A DNA stretch of 64,000 bases from Leptobrachium leishanense (taxonomy: Eukaryota > Chordata > Amphibia > Anura > Megophryidae). A program made the position numbers and the translations under genes. The notes beneath the pieces were generated by a model, which was not told the origin of the DNA, searched no databases, and saw nothing but the letters and a program-made list of their open reading frames with translations. Shown piece by piece: positions 32,994 to 46,000 of this stretch; position 1 is the stretch's first letter; every line of letters starts with the position of its first letter. The DNA is taken from assembly GCA_009667805.1 (NCBI GenBank), contig CM019075.1:13159738-13223737 (forward strand). Reading direction: 5' to 3'.

Positions 32994-33691
32994 GGGGCCA
33001 TATTACATTCCTAACGCTAATGTTATGAGCGTTAACGTTAGCTCTGGTTGCCCTACCGCGGGCGCACCATATTGCATTCCAAACACTAACGGGTTAAAAA
33101 ACTGGTTAGCGATTCGGATCTTGCGCTTTTCAACGCGAGTTTACTGCACTTTGCGTTCCCCATATTATGCATAGGAAATGCAAAGTGTTAATTAACATTA
33201 GGATTACAAAGTCCTAACGCTAATTACCGTCCTGCTGCGGTTACTGAAAAGTTACTCACAACTTGGAGCTGGTGCTCAGAGATATGGCTTCTGCGGAATC
33301 CGTCAGCACCAGCTGAAAAACAGATACTCACCTCTCAACCCGCGTCGAGAACAGCGGCTCGTTTTGCTTTTTCTTGCCGCTGGGAGCAGTGAGAGACTGG
33401 GGGGGGAAAGTCCCTCAGTCTCCCTCTGCGAATCACTACGCCGTCTCTCGCGAGGCGAGATCCTGCAGATCATGTGACCGGCAGCGGGAGCCTCAATGGA
33501 GTCCTATGGACTCAATGGAGAGGGCGGTGTTTAGCTCTGCCGCGAGCATCCTGAGGCTTAGCGCCGTGTTACGGTGCAGGCCGCTGATTTAGCGCCTGCC
33601 CCATAATATCATCACGCTAAAAGGGGGACGTTAAGGAGGAGAAGCTGCGGCTGCAGGTTTCTCCTTAGCGTCCCCGTTTTAGCGTGATGAT
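32994..33691. repeat. unclassified repeat with a stem-loop at its right end
   Basis: The opening TTGGGGCCATATTACATTCC is related (reversed) to 9,370-9,400. Words such as CATATTGCATTCC and AACGCTAA recur through it. The right end forms a hairpin (33,608-33,691): ATCATCACGCTAAAA...CTTAACG-type sequence pairs with its complement ending TTTTAGCGTGATGAT, with arms of about 33 nt and few mismatches. Confidence 0.6.
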
Positions 33692-34363
33692 CGTAATAGT
33701 GCACTTAAAGTTGTGCTCAGGATGGCAAGCACTGCACCTTCCAAGCTGGACACAGCCATTGTTTATGGTGGTCGATTGATCGTCAACAGCAGTCAGGCGG
33801 GACTTTAAGGGTATTTTAAATGTGTTTAACCCCTTTGTTGGGTTAAACAGACACTGCCAATGGGGCATTAAGGTCACCATAACATGCTTTGCCTGAACAA
33901 TAGATACAGGGCACCATTCACTAAGCATAAGCCCCTACTTGCTGCCAACAAGTGCAACACCGTTGACTATAATTCATCGATTTTAAAGTGGTGATCTCAT
34001 ACAGAAATAACGGCAGACAAACTGGACCGAAACTACGAGGAGGTCTATGCTATCTTCAGCTAAAATTATGGTGGACAGAACAGTGGAAACTTTATTGAGA
34101 GTTACTCCGCCTATGCTAGACAACTTTGGCAGAGACTTCAGCGGGAAGAGTACGGAGAGCTATGGAGGCATTACCCTAAATAGAGAATTCACCGATCTCA
34201 ACGCACCAGCGTTCCCTAATGTCATCAGACTAAATCCACCATTCTCTTCATAAAAGAAGGGTGGTCAGTGAATAACATCTGAATATACGGACAGATACAA
34301 GAGATAAACAGAACGAACATGGACGGGGATAGTCAAAACAGTGAAAATATATAGACAGATACA
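33692..34363. other. unassigned sequence
   Basis: No gene or repeat recognised. Confidence 0.4.
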
Positions 34364-34365
34364 TA

Positions 34366-36001
<1,636 letters not shown>

Positions 36002-36003
36002 TA

Positions 36004-37683
36004 TATAGATAATATATAGTGAGGAGAGGAAGAAACGAAAGGAAAAGAGAAGTGGATGCACGGCCAATTGAACAGACGAATCGATGAATGTTTAGATGGA
36101 TGGATAAGCAGAAAGACAGATGGAGAAATGGGAAGAGACAAAGGTATGTCCATAGAAGGTATACCTTTTGAAAATTAAGAATCCAGCGACTCCATTGACG
36201 TTGAAGTAGTAGCTGTCTTATTGGTTGAAAATTTGTGATGTTATGGCCGAATGTGGTCTTTGTAAAGCCCAAACGTTGGGCACGTTTGGCCAAAGAGTTG
36301 CCGCCAATGTTCAACCGATAAAACTGCTACTATTTCACCCCCAGTGGAGTGCCTGGATTCCCTAATTTTTTCAGAAGTTCATCACTGTATTTGGCCGCGA
36401 GGATTTCCTGGCAGCGCCCAAACCTGGAGCAGTAATTTTACCCTACCTGTATTTGGTGGGTTCTTGAGTTCCTTGCCTCATTTCTTCTTGCATAGAAGAC
36501 ATGCCAGCCGAAGAGGAGATGACTGTGTGACATCCCAGTCGGTGTATAACATGTATGCATGACACGTTACACATTCAGACCTTAGAAAGCGATCACCCAA
36601 TGTTTACATGAGAGCGCGTGAGGTCAGCACCAGGCGATACATTTAGTCCCTGGGAGAGTATCAATTCCTGCAGTATAAAGGAATACGCTCTCCTGCGAGC
36701 AGCGGTCTGATGGCGTGCACACCTGGGGAAGCAGAGCACTAATGCCGACTTGGGCTGTGAATGTATTCATGGTATCTTTTAAGCAAAAGATACAGTATCT
36801 AGCTGTAAGTTTAGGACATATAGATACAGTATGTCTCTTTCTTCCAGCCTTACTGTTCTATACTAGCTGGGAGAGACTAGCTCAGCATTAGGGCTCACAC
36901 CGTACGGTTACAAGCACAATCGCTGGTATTCGGTGACTTACCAGTAGCATGGGATTCCGTCAGGCTTTCTGTCATCTCCCCGTCTTTGGGTTTTATATCC
37001 TTACAGGTTGGCAGTTTGTGCCAGGAGGACAGCGTAACAGACATCTGCCGAGCAGGCTTCTTGCGGAGACAGTCATGCTATACCTATAACCGTTTAATAT
37101 TTAATGCGTTGAAAGGAGGAGAAGTGCATAGGGACAGCGCTGAGATTCAGTGGAGTGCGACCTCTCACTTTAAAGGCAGAACATAAGATCTGTTTGTCTG
37201 CCCCAGGCTGCCCTCCTCCTCCGCGGCCCCACGTGGCCCTTGGGCATCTTCCACAGTGGAAACTTTGATCTGACCCAGGTAATGGACAGGGTACACAGCC
37301 GCCAGGGGGACGTAACAAGCTGAGGAACGCTAATTACAGCACGCGGCTTTCTGCAGATGCTCGCACTCGGCTTTGTGTTTGGCGTCAACTTACTGGATTT
37401 TATAAAGTATGCACAAAGCGGTGCAGGTGCAGTGAGTGTCCCTTATCCGAAATGCTCGGGACCGGATGTGTTTTTGGATCGGGGATTTCGGCATGTTTGA
37501 GCATAATAATGAGATTTATTGGGGATTGGATGCAGATCTGAACAGGAAATTCATTTTATGTTTCACATACACCTTATATTCACAACCTGAAAGGGCATTT
37601 CATACAGAATTTAAAATAAATCCATCCCTCATCACACAAGCTCACAGGTGGAATGTTCTACTTGTGGTGTGATTTCAACGCTC
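36004..37683. other. mostly single-copy sequence, no confirmed gene
   Basis: Nothing can be named. A 72-bp stretch at 37,207-37,278 is open, bounded by CCCCAG and GTAATGG, and would encode 24 residues including GPTWPLGIFHSGNFDLTQ. It could be an exon, but has no partner. At 36,240-36,285 the sequence AAAGCCCAAACGTTGGGC forms a small hairpin. Confidence 0.35.
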
Positions 37684-37686
37684 ATA

Positions 37687-37816
37687 GGGCAGTATTACAA
37701 AGCTGGTGCTAACTTAACCAGAGCTGTTGTAAACTTACCAGAGCCTTTATAGTCTATGGTGTTGTTAAGTTTACAACAGCTCTGGTTAAGTTAGCACCAG
37801 CTTTGTAATACTGCCC
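37687..37816. repeat. perfect 51-bp-arm hairpin (fold-back MITE)
   Basis: The first 51 bp (from GGGCAGTATTACAAAGCTGG) and the last 51 bp are exact reverse complements around a 28-nt loop. ATA precedes and follows it (37,684-37,686 and 37,817-37,819), suggesting a 3-bp target duplication. The perfect arms indicate a recent insertion or continuing arm-to-arm correction. A transcript would fold like a long microRNA or siRNA precursor. Confidence 0.9.
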
Positions 37817-38128
37817 ATAAAGTTTTCAGATCTTGGATAAGGCAGGGCTTGACAAATTTGCTTGGAATCTAGGAGCCAGCATTAAATGTTAGTCTGATGA
37901 AAAACCTGGCTCCTAACAAAGCTTTACATTCAACAACTAAAGATACACCAATACCATTTTTTTTAAGACCGAGTACAAGCACTGATACTTTTAAAGTCAT
38001 GTGACCGCTTTCCAATAAATTTACCCACTGCACACCTTGCCACACACACACGACCTCATTATATATATATATACACACACCAGATCTCAGATACATGTAT
38101 ACCCAGGCACATCAGACCTCAGATACAT

Positions 38129-38345
38129 ATATACAGGGCTCGAGTCCTGCGGGAACGACGTTCCCGCAGTTCTCCCACAGCGGGAACGTTGTGGGAACGC
38201 GGGTTCCCGCTGTGGACGGAGCCTGAAAAAATTTAGCTGCCGGCCCGGCGGCCGTGTGTTCATCCTCTGAGCGGCGGCTGTCTGTTGGACAGATCACAGG
38301 CGAGCAGGCCGGCAGCTAAATTTTTTCGGGCCTGGCACCTGGCCG
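38129..38345 (+). mobile_element. hAT-like left end with GC-rich inverted repeats
   Basis: CAGGGCTCGAGTCCTGCGGG resembles a hAT-type terminus. GCGGGAACG words then form short inverted repeats (38,146-38,215). A clean inverted repeat GAAAAAATTTAGCTGCCGGCC (38,224-38,245) pairs with 38,308-38,330. The minisatellite begins directly afterwards, paralleling the layout at 19,759-20,105. No right terminus was found. Confidence 0.5.
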
Positions 38346-38351
38346 AGAGTT

Positions 38352-38705
38352 GAGCTGGGGGCAAATATATCCGTGAGCTGCTGGGGGCAAATATATCCGT
38401 GAGCTGCTGGGGGCAAATATATCCGTGAGCTGCTGGGAGCAAATATATCCATGAGCTGCTGGGGGCAAATATATCCATGAGCTGCTGGGGGCAAATATAT
38501 CCATGAGCTGCTGGGAGCAAATATATCCATGAGCTGCTGGGAGCAAATATATCCATGAGCTGCTGGGAGAAAATATATCCATGAGCTGCTGGGGGCAAAA
38601 ATATCCATGAGCTGCTGGGGGCAAATATATCCATGAGCTGGGGCAAATATATCCATATGAGCTGGGGGCAATTATATCCATGAGCTGGGGGCAAATATAT
38701 CCATA
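38352..38705 (-). repeat. minisatellite, CATGGATATATTTGCCCC variant
   Basis: About 14 units, mostly 26 bp. On the minus strand they read ATGGATATATTTGCCCC plus CAGCAGCTC, the same core as the arrays at 2,101 and 20,105. The three units at the low-coordinate end have CGGATAT. Open frames on the minus strand are artefacts. Confidence 0.95.
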
Positions 38706-38710
38706 TAACC

Positions 38711-39030
38711 AGTGCTGGGTATATTATTCTGGGGGTCCAGTGCTGTGTATATTATTCTTGGGGCTCAGTGCTGTGCATATTATTATTGGGGCTCAGTGCT
38801 GTGTATATTATTCTTGGGGCTCAGTGCTGTGCATATTATTCTTGGGGCTCAGTGCTGTGCATATTATTCTTGGGGCTCAGTGCTGCGTATATTATTCTGG
38901 GGGTCCAGTGCTAGGTATATTATTCTGGGGACTCAGTGCTGGGTATATTATTCTGGGGGTCCAGTGCCTGTGTATATAATTCTGGGGGGGTCTGTGCCTG
39001 TGTATATAATTCTGGGTCTGGTCTGTGCCT
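38711..39030 (+). repeat. 28-bp minisatellite
   Basis: About 11 units of CAGTGCTGTGCATATTATTC plus TTGGGGCT, degrading at the right end to GTCTGTGCCTGTGTATATAATT. It abuts the 38,352-38,705 array. Confidence 0.92.
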
Positions 39031-40370
39031 GGATATATATATATGTATGTGATATATTTATATATAGCGTGTTAGACCAGTTGCCAAAATCACGAGTATA
39101 CCTGTACGTAGTGATACCTTTCACTGATCAGTATAATTTCCAGTCCCGAAGAGGGTTACACTCTTGAAAGCTTGTCTTTTAAATGTAATGGTAACCCAAT
39201 AAAAATGGTATCACCACGTACTGCTACACTCGTGATATATATATTTTTTCTTCGGGTAATAGGGATTGTGGAATTCGTGGGTGCGTTTCCTCAATTTTTT
39301 TCCCAGGACTTGATCCCTGCATATATACATATGTGTATTTATATTACATTGCAGATCTCAGACACGGGGCGGCTGTCAGAATGCACTAAAGATCTGCAAG
39401 CTCTTGCAACCTCTAAGATCTTGCAAGAGCATGGCTGGAGGGCCCAGCGTGTGGCCGCCTCACAACCTTTGCCAGCGGCCGCTTGCTGGAATGAGGGGCC
39501 TGGCAGAATCCTGTTAGTGCAGTCTGCCAGCCCCCACATACCGCGAAAGAGGGGGTGGCAGAGAGGGGGGTGGTAGAGAGGTGGAGAGGGGGTTGCAGAG
39601 GGGGTGGCAGAGAGGCAGCTCCTTCACACACAGCCTGTCATGGATTTAACCCCCAGCCAGACACACTGATCAGCCCCGGCATGTAATGCAAATCAATTTG
39701 CAGACTGCCGACGCTGATCTCTACAACGTGCCCTCTGCTAGCCTGCCGGACAAAGCCTTATCAGCAGCTAGTTGTCCGGCTGCTCATAGATGCAGCCCCA
39801 TGAGTCTATGCAACCAAACCCGGCGCCATTACAGCATTTTTAGTCGCCATGGCGACCCTGGCTCCCGGCTTTGTCGAGCTCTGGGATAAGGGATATTGAA
39901 CTTATTCTAGCACTAAAAATAACCACAGATTCCAAGTCACTGGTTACGTGGACCATTAGCTTGCCAAAGGAAAAATGTAACATCAGTGACATCTTTTGGA
40001 TCAGGATCAGAAACTGGTTGCAGGAATTTCCAAGGATTGGGTATTCTCTTTTTCGAGCCGATCTATCCCAAGTCTCTGTCCTGCTGGGCAGCGAGACAAC
40101 CAGACACCCAGCTGGTGCCCCGCTGCCGCGGCAGTGACTCAAGGCATCATCCCTGCTAGTCAGCGAGACAACCAGCCACCCAGCTGGTACCCCGCTGCCG
40201 CGGCAGTGACTCAAGGCATCATCCCTGCTAGTCATTGAGAAGGCAGGGAAGACTCTCTGAGTTCCTCTCGTTGAACCCCGAGGGCCTCTGCGCTTACTTG
40301 CAGCATTTCCCCTGCCTGCCCCATGATTTCTTCGAACGCAGCTCGGCTAGTTTTCAGTTCAAAAGATTAT
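39031..40370. other. intergenic repeats and single-copy sequence
   Basis: 39,060-39,230 looks like a short repeat, with GAAGAGGGTTACACTCTTGAA followed by AGCTTG. A 72-bp tandem duplication occupies 40,089-40,232 (CAGCGAGACAACCAG...CATCCCTGCTAGT, twice). No gene recognised. Confidence 0.5.
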
Positions 40371-41212
40371 CGGGGTTATTCAGAGAGAGCCGATCTGGCC
40401 CCGAAATTTCACTGAACAGGGAATTTCCCCATATAGTGACATTTCGGGGCCATTCGGCTATTTAGAGAGCAGGCAGTTTGCCAAATTTTTACGAATTGCC
40501 TGCACGTACGGTGCCTGTTCGAGGGCAGTGAAATCCCCCATAGAGAAGCAATGGTTAATCTTTTCAGAGACACCAAACAGCAGTGAAAGTTGCCGAAATG
40601 TCCTGCTGTTCGGTGTTTTCATTCGGCAGGTTTATTCAGGCGAATCCCATGGGCTTCAATGTTAAAAATATTCCCGTTTTTAGCCAATATCTAATAAACC
40701 GTTTATTATTTTAATCTGCGGGAAAAAGTCTCTTTATTTATTGATTATTTTTTTTTTTAGGATCTTTTAGGCATTTTTCAGAATTTTTTTGGCCATTTTT
40801 TTTTCGTTTTCTTTTTTAAAAGTGTTTTTTATTTTTTCTGTAACAGACCTTTTTATTATCATTCATAGGATCTTATGTGTAAATTCCAGGCATTTTCGTC
40901 CAGTAGTTTTTTTTTCCAAACAGCGTTTCAATTTTGACACTTTCAAGTGTATTGATATATTTTTTTTTTTTACCTCGTTCGTCAGCTTGTCAACCTTTAC
41001 CGGTGGCTGGTCTGCGCTGTGATCGTGGCCCGGTGGCTTTTTCCGGCGTGTTCGCTGTGTTGTTTGTGGCTGTTCCGGCAGGATTTCGGTGGGTTTTCAG
41101 TGAGTTTTCGGCAGGTGTTCAACGGCTTTTTCCTGCACTTCGGGCACTGATTCTCTGAAGTGCAGGGAAGTGCGGGGAACGAGAGAGCACCGGCGCTCTC
41201 TGAATAACTCCC
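40371..41212 (+). mobile_element. MITE family A, copy 5
   Basis: It runs from CGGGGTTATTCAGAGAGAGC to CGCTCTCTGAATAACTCCC. It contains CGGTGCCTGTTCGAGGGCAG, the AATAAACCGTTTATTATTTT block and a T-rich middle as in the other copies. It has no coding region. Confidence 0.85.
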
Positions 41213-41758
41213 TTAGTGAAGGGCATACCTGCATCGCGCCACAATTCTCATGTACATGTTGGATTTTCAGCTATACAAGCCTAGTAGCAAAAATTCAATA
41301 TGACGCTGGCCTCAAATATACTTTTTCAGACGTTTTTCTGGCCATTTTTTATTTTTTTTAAACTACATGTCTTTTAGATTTTTGGTTGTGGCTGATTTCT
41401 TTCAATTTACCCTCCCAATATTTTGGAAAAACAAAAGATGTCAAAACATATATATATATTTTTTTTCCTTGAAAAACTGGCCAAGCATTTTTTAAATCGA
41501 GCTCCTTCTCAGCCATGAACGCGGTAGCAGAAACTCACCCCCCCTGCTTAGTTCAATATCCCAGAGAGAGGATTCCTACTGCACATTTTTAGCTTTCAGT
41601 AAAACATATATACAGTATATATATTCATGAACCCACCCTCATTCTGAGCCATAATGTATGTTTGATAAATAAAGGATAGCACTGTATACCATTATCCATC
41701 CATTTTCATGTTTTCAGTATATTTGTTATTTTCTATTTCTGTTCAAAAAATAATCAAC
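41213..41758. other. unassigned AT-rich sequence
   Basis: No gene recognised. It ends AATAATCAAC at 41,749-41,758, which recurs after the L2 LINE at 44,738-44,747. Confidence 0.4.
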
Positions 41759-44737
41759 TCACAGCAATCCATGACATCTTCCTTTCAAACTCCTTCAACC
41801 TCCTAGCTTTAACTGAAACCTGGCTAACTCCCTCTGACACGGCCTCCGTTGCTGCTCTATCACATGGTGGTCTACACCTGAGCCATACCCCCAGACCGGG
41901 TGAGAGAAATGGTGGCGGGGTCGGACTCCTGCTCTCTCCCACCTGCACCTACCAGCATCTCCCTCCACCTCCATCCCTCTCCTTCTCCTCCTTTGAAATA
42001 CACTGCATCCGCCTGTTCTCTCCACTGGCTCTCAGGGTGGCAGTCATCTACCGCCCACCGGGACCAACCTCCCAGTTCTTTGACCACTTTGCCACCTGGC
42101 TTTCTCACTTCCTGTCTTCTAGTCTTCCATGCCTAGTTCTCGGGGACTTCAACATTCCCATTGATGATCCTTCTGCCCCTGCTACCTCCAAACTTCTTTC
42201 ACTCACGTCCTCCCTTGGACTCACGCAATCCTCTCTCCTCCCTACCCACCGCGATGGTCACGCTATTGACCGTGTCTTTTCCAACCTCTGCTCCATTTCT
42301 GAGTTCACACGTCGCCCTTTCCCCATCTCTGACCACCACCTTCTCTCTTTCAACCTATCTGGACTTCCTAAACACCCTGCTCCCCCACCCCGTACACACA
42401 CTCGCAGAAATCTACATGCTGTGGATCCCCATCAATTCTCCAATCTACTTCACCACCTCCCTCACGCCTCATCCTTCACCTGCCCTGATGCTGCCACTAA
42501 TCACTACAACACTACGCTTATCTCTGCTCTAGACACTCTTGCTCCTCTTCGACTCTGTAAAGCCCCACGCCGCCAGCTTCAGCCCTGGCACACCCTCCAG
42601 ACTCGCTACCTGCAAAGATGCTCCCGCACTGCAGAGCGTGCCTGGAGGAAATCCCGCTTTGAAGCTGATTTTGTTCACTTCAAGTTTATTCTCCGATCAT
42701 ACACCTCTGCCCTCCACTTGGCCAAACAATCCTTCTTCTCATCTCTTATATCTTCGCTGTCCTCTAACCCTAAACGGCTCTGGTCCACCTTCAACACCCT
42801 CCTCCACCCACCCGCACCTCCCCCCTCAGCTGCCTTCAACGCTCAAGACCTGGCAGATTTCTTCCTTAGTAAAACTCTAACTATCAGAAGCGACATCCCA
42901 ACACAAGATAGTTATCTGCCACCTCCACTCCCACAGGTCCCCTCTGCCACCCTCTGCCGCTTCCTCCCAGCCACTGAGGAGGAAGTCCATTCCTTATTGT
43001 CCTCCTCACATCTCACCACGTGCCCGCTCGACCCCATTCCCTCACATCTAATTCCTCCCCTCTCCTCCTCCCTCACCCCTGCTCTCATACACATCTTCAA
43101 CCTATCTCTCTCCACCGGCTCCTTCCCATCCGCCTTCAAACATGCGCTAGTTACCCCTTTACTAAAGAAACCATCCCTCGATCCCAACTCTCCATCCAAC
43201 TATCGCCCTGTATCCCTGCTTCCCTTCACATCAAAGCTCTTAGAAAAACTAGTCTTCAACCGCCTCTCCCTCTTCCTGTCCTCCAATTCCCTACTTGACC
43301 CCCTGCAATCTGGCTTCCGTCCCCTACACTCAACTGAAACTGCCCTCACCAAAGTCACCAACGACCTCCTAACTGCTAAAAAACACGGCCACTATTCTAT
43401 TCTCATCCTGCTTGACCTCTCGGCTGCTTTTGACACTGTTGACCACCCCCTCCTTCTGCAGACCCTCAGCTCTCTTGGTCTCTGTGACACTGCACTTGCT
43501 TGGGTTGACTCCTATTTATCCAACAGGTCCTTCTCTGTGTCCTTTGCTGGTAACTCCTCCTCTTCATTGCCTCTATCTGTTGGTGTACCTCAAGGCTCTG
43601 TCCTTGGTCCTCTGCTCTTTTCCATCTACATCTCCTCCCTGGGCAAAATCATCAACAGTTTTGGCTTTAATTACCACCTCTACGCTGATGACACTCAGAT
43701 CTACCTCTCTACCCCTGATCTCTCTCCCCCTGTCCTTTCAAAAGTCAGTGACTTTATCTGGCATCTCCTCCTGGATGGCCTCGCACCACCTAAAGATCAA
43801 CATGTCCAAGACTGAACTCCTACTTATTCCTCCCTCCAATGCCTCCTCACCTCCTGACTTCTCTATCACGGTGGAGGGTATCACCATCTCCCCATCAAAC
43901 CAAGTGCGCTGTCTTGGAGTTACACTTGACTCTGCTCTTTCCTTCATCCCCCACATCAAGTCTCTTTCCTCCTCCTGCCGCTACCAATTGCGTAATATTT
44001 TCAGAATTCGGCCATTTCTTACTGCTGTCACCACAAAACAACTCATACACGCCCTGGTAATCTCCCGACTTGACTATTGCAATAATCTCTTATCTGGCCT
44101 CCCTCTGTCCCGCCTCTCCCCCCTACAATCCATCCTGAACGCCTCCGCCAGGCTAATTCACCTCACCCGCCGCTCTGTCTCTGCCGCTCCCCTCTGCGAG
44201 TCCCTTCACTGGCTCCCCATCCACTGCAGAATTAAGTTCAAAATCCTTATCCTTACCTACAAAAGCCTCACTAACTCAGCTCCCCACTACCTGTCCTCAC
44301 TAATCACCAAATACACCCCAGCCCGCTCCCTAAGGTCAAACAGCGACCTGCGCCTAGCTTCTCCCCGCATCACCTCTTCCCATGATAGACTGCAGGACTT
44401 CACACGCGCAGCCCCCATTCTCTGGAACGCTATCCCTCGTACGGTCAGACTTTCCCCTAATTTCTCTTCCTTCAAACGCTCCCTTAAACATTCCTATTTA
44501 GGGAAGCCTACCACCCAACTCACTGACGCAACCATCAATCACTCTCACCTTACAGTCCTCTCCTCCTGTTTCCAACCCCAACCCCTCTAGATTGTGAGTT
44601 CCTACAGGAATAGGGCCTCATCCCCTCTTGTACTGTTTGTCAAATGTTGTTCAATGTATTGTAACCCGTCTATACTGTGCCTATTGTACAGCGCTGCGGA
44701 ATATGCTGGCGCTTTATAAATAAAGAATAATAATAAT
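41759..44737 (+). mobile_element. L2-type LINE, copy 2 (5' truncated)
   Basis: Same family as copy 1 at 3,121 but longer at the 5' side and uninterrupted. It begins within the endonuclease ([19 protein letters not shown] at about 41,804) and ends GGCGCTTTATAAATAAAG plus an AATAAT tail. AATAATCAAC on both sides may be a 10-bp target duplication, though it overlaps the simple-sequence tail. Confidence 0.95.
41771..44590 (+). pseudogene. L2 LINE copy 2: endonuclease and reverse transcriptase, one frameshift
   Basis: The endonuclease motifs are [34 protein letters not shown] and [13 protein letters not shown]. The reverse transcriptase motifs are [58 protein letters not shown] and [10 protein letters not shown] (about 43,684). 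Two bases missing at about 43,752 (GTGACTTTATC against GTGACTGTTTATC in copy 1) shift the frame. The C-terminal part runs on in a second frame to 44,590, including FTRAAPILWNAIPRTVRLSP. This is the better reference for the family in this window. Confidence 0.95.
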
Positions 44738-44747
44738 AATAATCAAC

Positions 44748-45550
44748 GTCGCGTTACACGAAATTCAAAAATAAACTTTATTTAAAAAAAGCAAAGATTA
44801 CAAAAGTCAATCTGTATATAGCTTATTATCAAGCTGCCCAAACAACTTTTTTTGTTCATGTGCGACAACACGCGGACCATGTGCGACAACACGCGGACCT
44901 TGATAGCACAGAGTTGCAACCATCGCCGTTCTAGTTTGATCGTATCCATCAAAGCCCTCGCGCAGTGTAACATCAGATTGGCTGCTTTGTGGTCAAGCAT
45001 TGCGTGGCGTGCTCGCAGCTCAGCCTTTAATGCTCAAGTTAAAGCGCGATAAAGCCGGTGAGGGTATAATGGATTCTTATATAGCATACGCAGGAGTTTT
45101 ATACACCGAATATTGCTTAGTAGCCCTTTTACCCCACAGCTTGGGGTTCTGGATGGTCATAATGGGAATATAATAAAATGCTCCATTTCTGCCATTCAGA
45201 ACATGGCTATTTGTGGAGCTGTTGCTGGGCTCCAGTATTTATTAACCTCAACAAGAGTGGTTGTTAACTTGAATCTACAAGGCGGCCGGTTATGATCTGT
45301 GAAGATTTTGTTTAATTCCCCCCCGGAATGAGCACTGTTGAAGCACCATACAGGTCTGATACGGAGCGCCTTGTTCCCTCTGGCATCCAGTATAAACCAC
45401 TGGTTCTTGGCCCAGTTGGACAGGAAACCGTACAACCTGTAAATTGATGCCACCCGTCAGGGCGTCTGGGTTTGTCCTTTGATGCTGTTAACTTACTAAA
45501 AAAACCATTATAACTGCTGAATATGAAGACAGAACAGAGGCCGGTGATCC
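44748..45550 (-). other. RORC: RORC 3' flank and probable 3' untranslated region
   Basis: It follows the RORC stop codon on the minus strand. Possible AATAAA signals (TTTATT on the plus strand) lie at about 45,237 and 44,776. Which one is used cannot be told. Near 44,858-44,898 TGTGCGACAACACGCGGACC is duplicated. No coding region recognised. Confidence 0.4.
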
Positions 45551-45697
45551 TCACAAGGTCTCCGGTTCCGAGATAAAAAGTTCTTTGTAGAGTGGAGGGA
45601 AACTCTCGCAAGCAATTCCCGGGTACATCTGCCGAAAGACGTTAAGTTTCTCCATGTGCATGTGGCATATATTCAGGAGACGTCCTTTCTGTGGGAG
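45551..45697 (-). CDS. RORC: ROR-gamma, last exon (LBD helices 11-12, AF-2, stop)
   Basis: Acceptor TTATCCAG at 45,698 opens in phase 0 to 48 codons and TGA. It begins LPQKGRLLNI, matching the mammalian LPPKGKL segment. It contains HMHMEKL and FPPLYKELF, the AF-2 helix that docks coactivators. Relative to human ROR-gamma, His479, Tyr502 and Phe506, the residues that lock helix 12 in the active position, are all present. The tail after the AF-2 is short (ISEPETL), several residues shorter than the mammalian end. Confidence 0.96.
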   Translation of the reverse strand, partial: LPQKGRLLNICHMHMEKLNVFRQMYPGIACESFPPLYKELFISEPETL

Positions 45698-45799
45698 CTG
45701 GATAAATAAAATAAAAACATTACTTTTTTTTAAAGTCAGGAATTGGCCAGAATGGCTTCTGAGTGGACACTTCATCCAAATTGAAGATAACAATCATAG

Positions 45800-46000
45800 A
45801 TACTGCTCACCAGTTGGGTTTTGGTGGAAAGAGGTGCTCACTGCTTGGCTTCAATATAATGGCATAAACATAGATAAATTCCAGCACTCCATTGAAGTGA
45901 TGAAACCTGGGTTTATTCCACTGGCATACGTGACAACGTTTCGACCTTATCACAGTCTTCATCAAGTTACGATAAAGTGAAAATGGTGTCATCTACGCCA
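45800..46000. mobile_element. short repeat with the GATGAAG/CGAAACG motif, in a RORC intron
   Basis: Reversed, it carries CTTGATGAAGACTGTGATAA followed by GGTCGAAACGTTGTCACG (45,930-45,970) and a helper block TCCAGCACTCC. A second, different repeat in the same intron has GACGAGGCCCAATAAGGCCG followed by AAACGATCG (46,226-46,258). The boundaries are approximate, and the class (MITE or SINE) is not decided. Confidence 0.5.
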
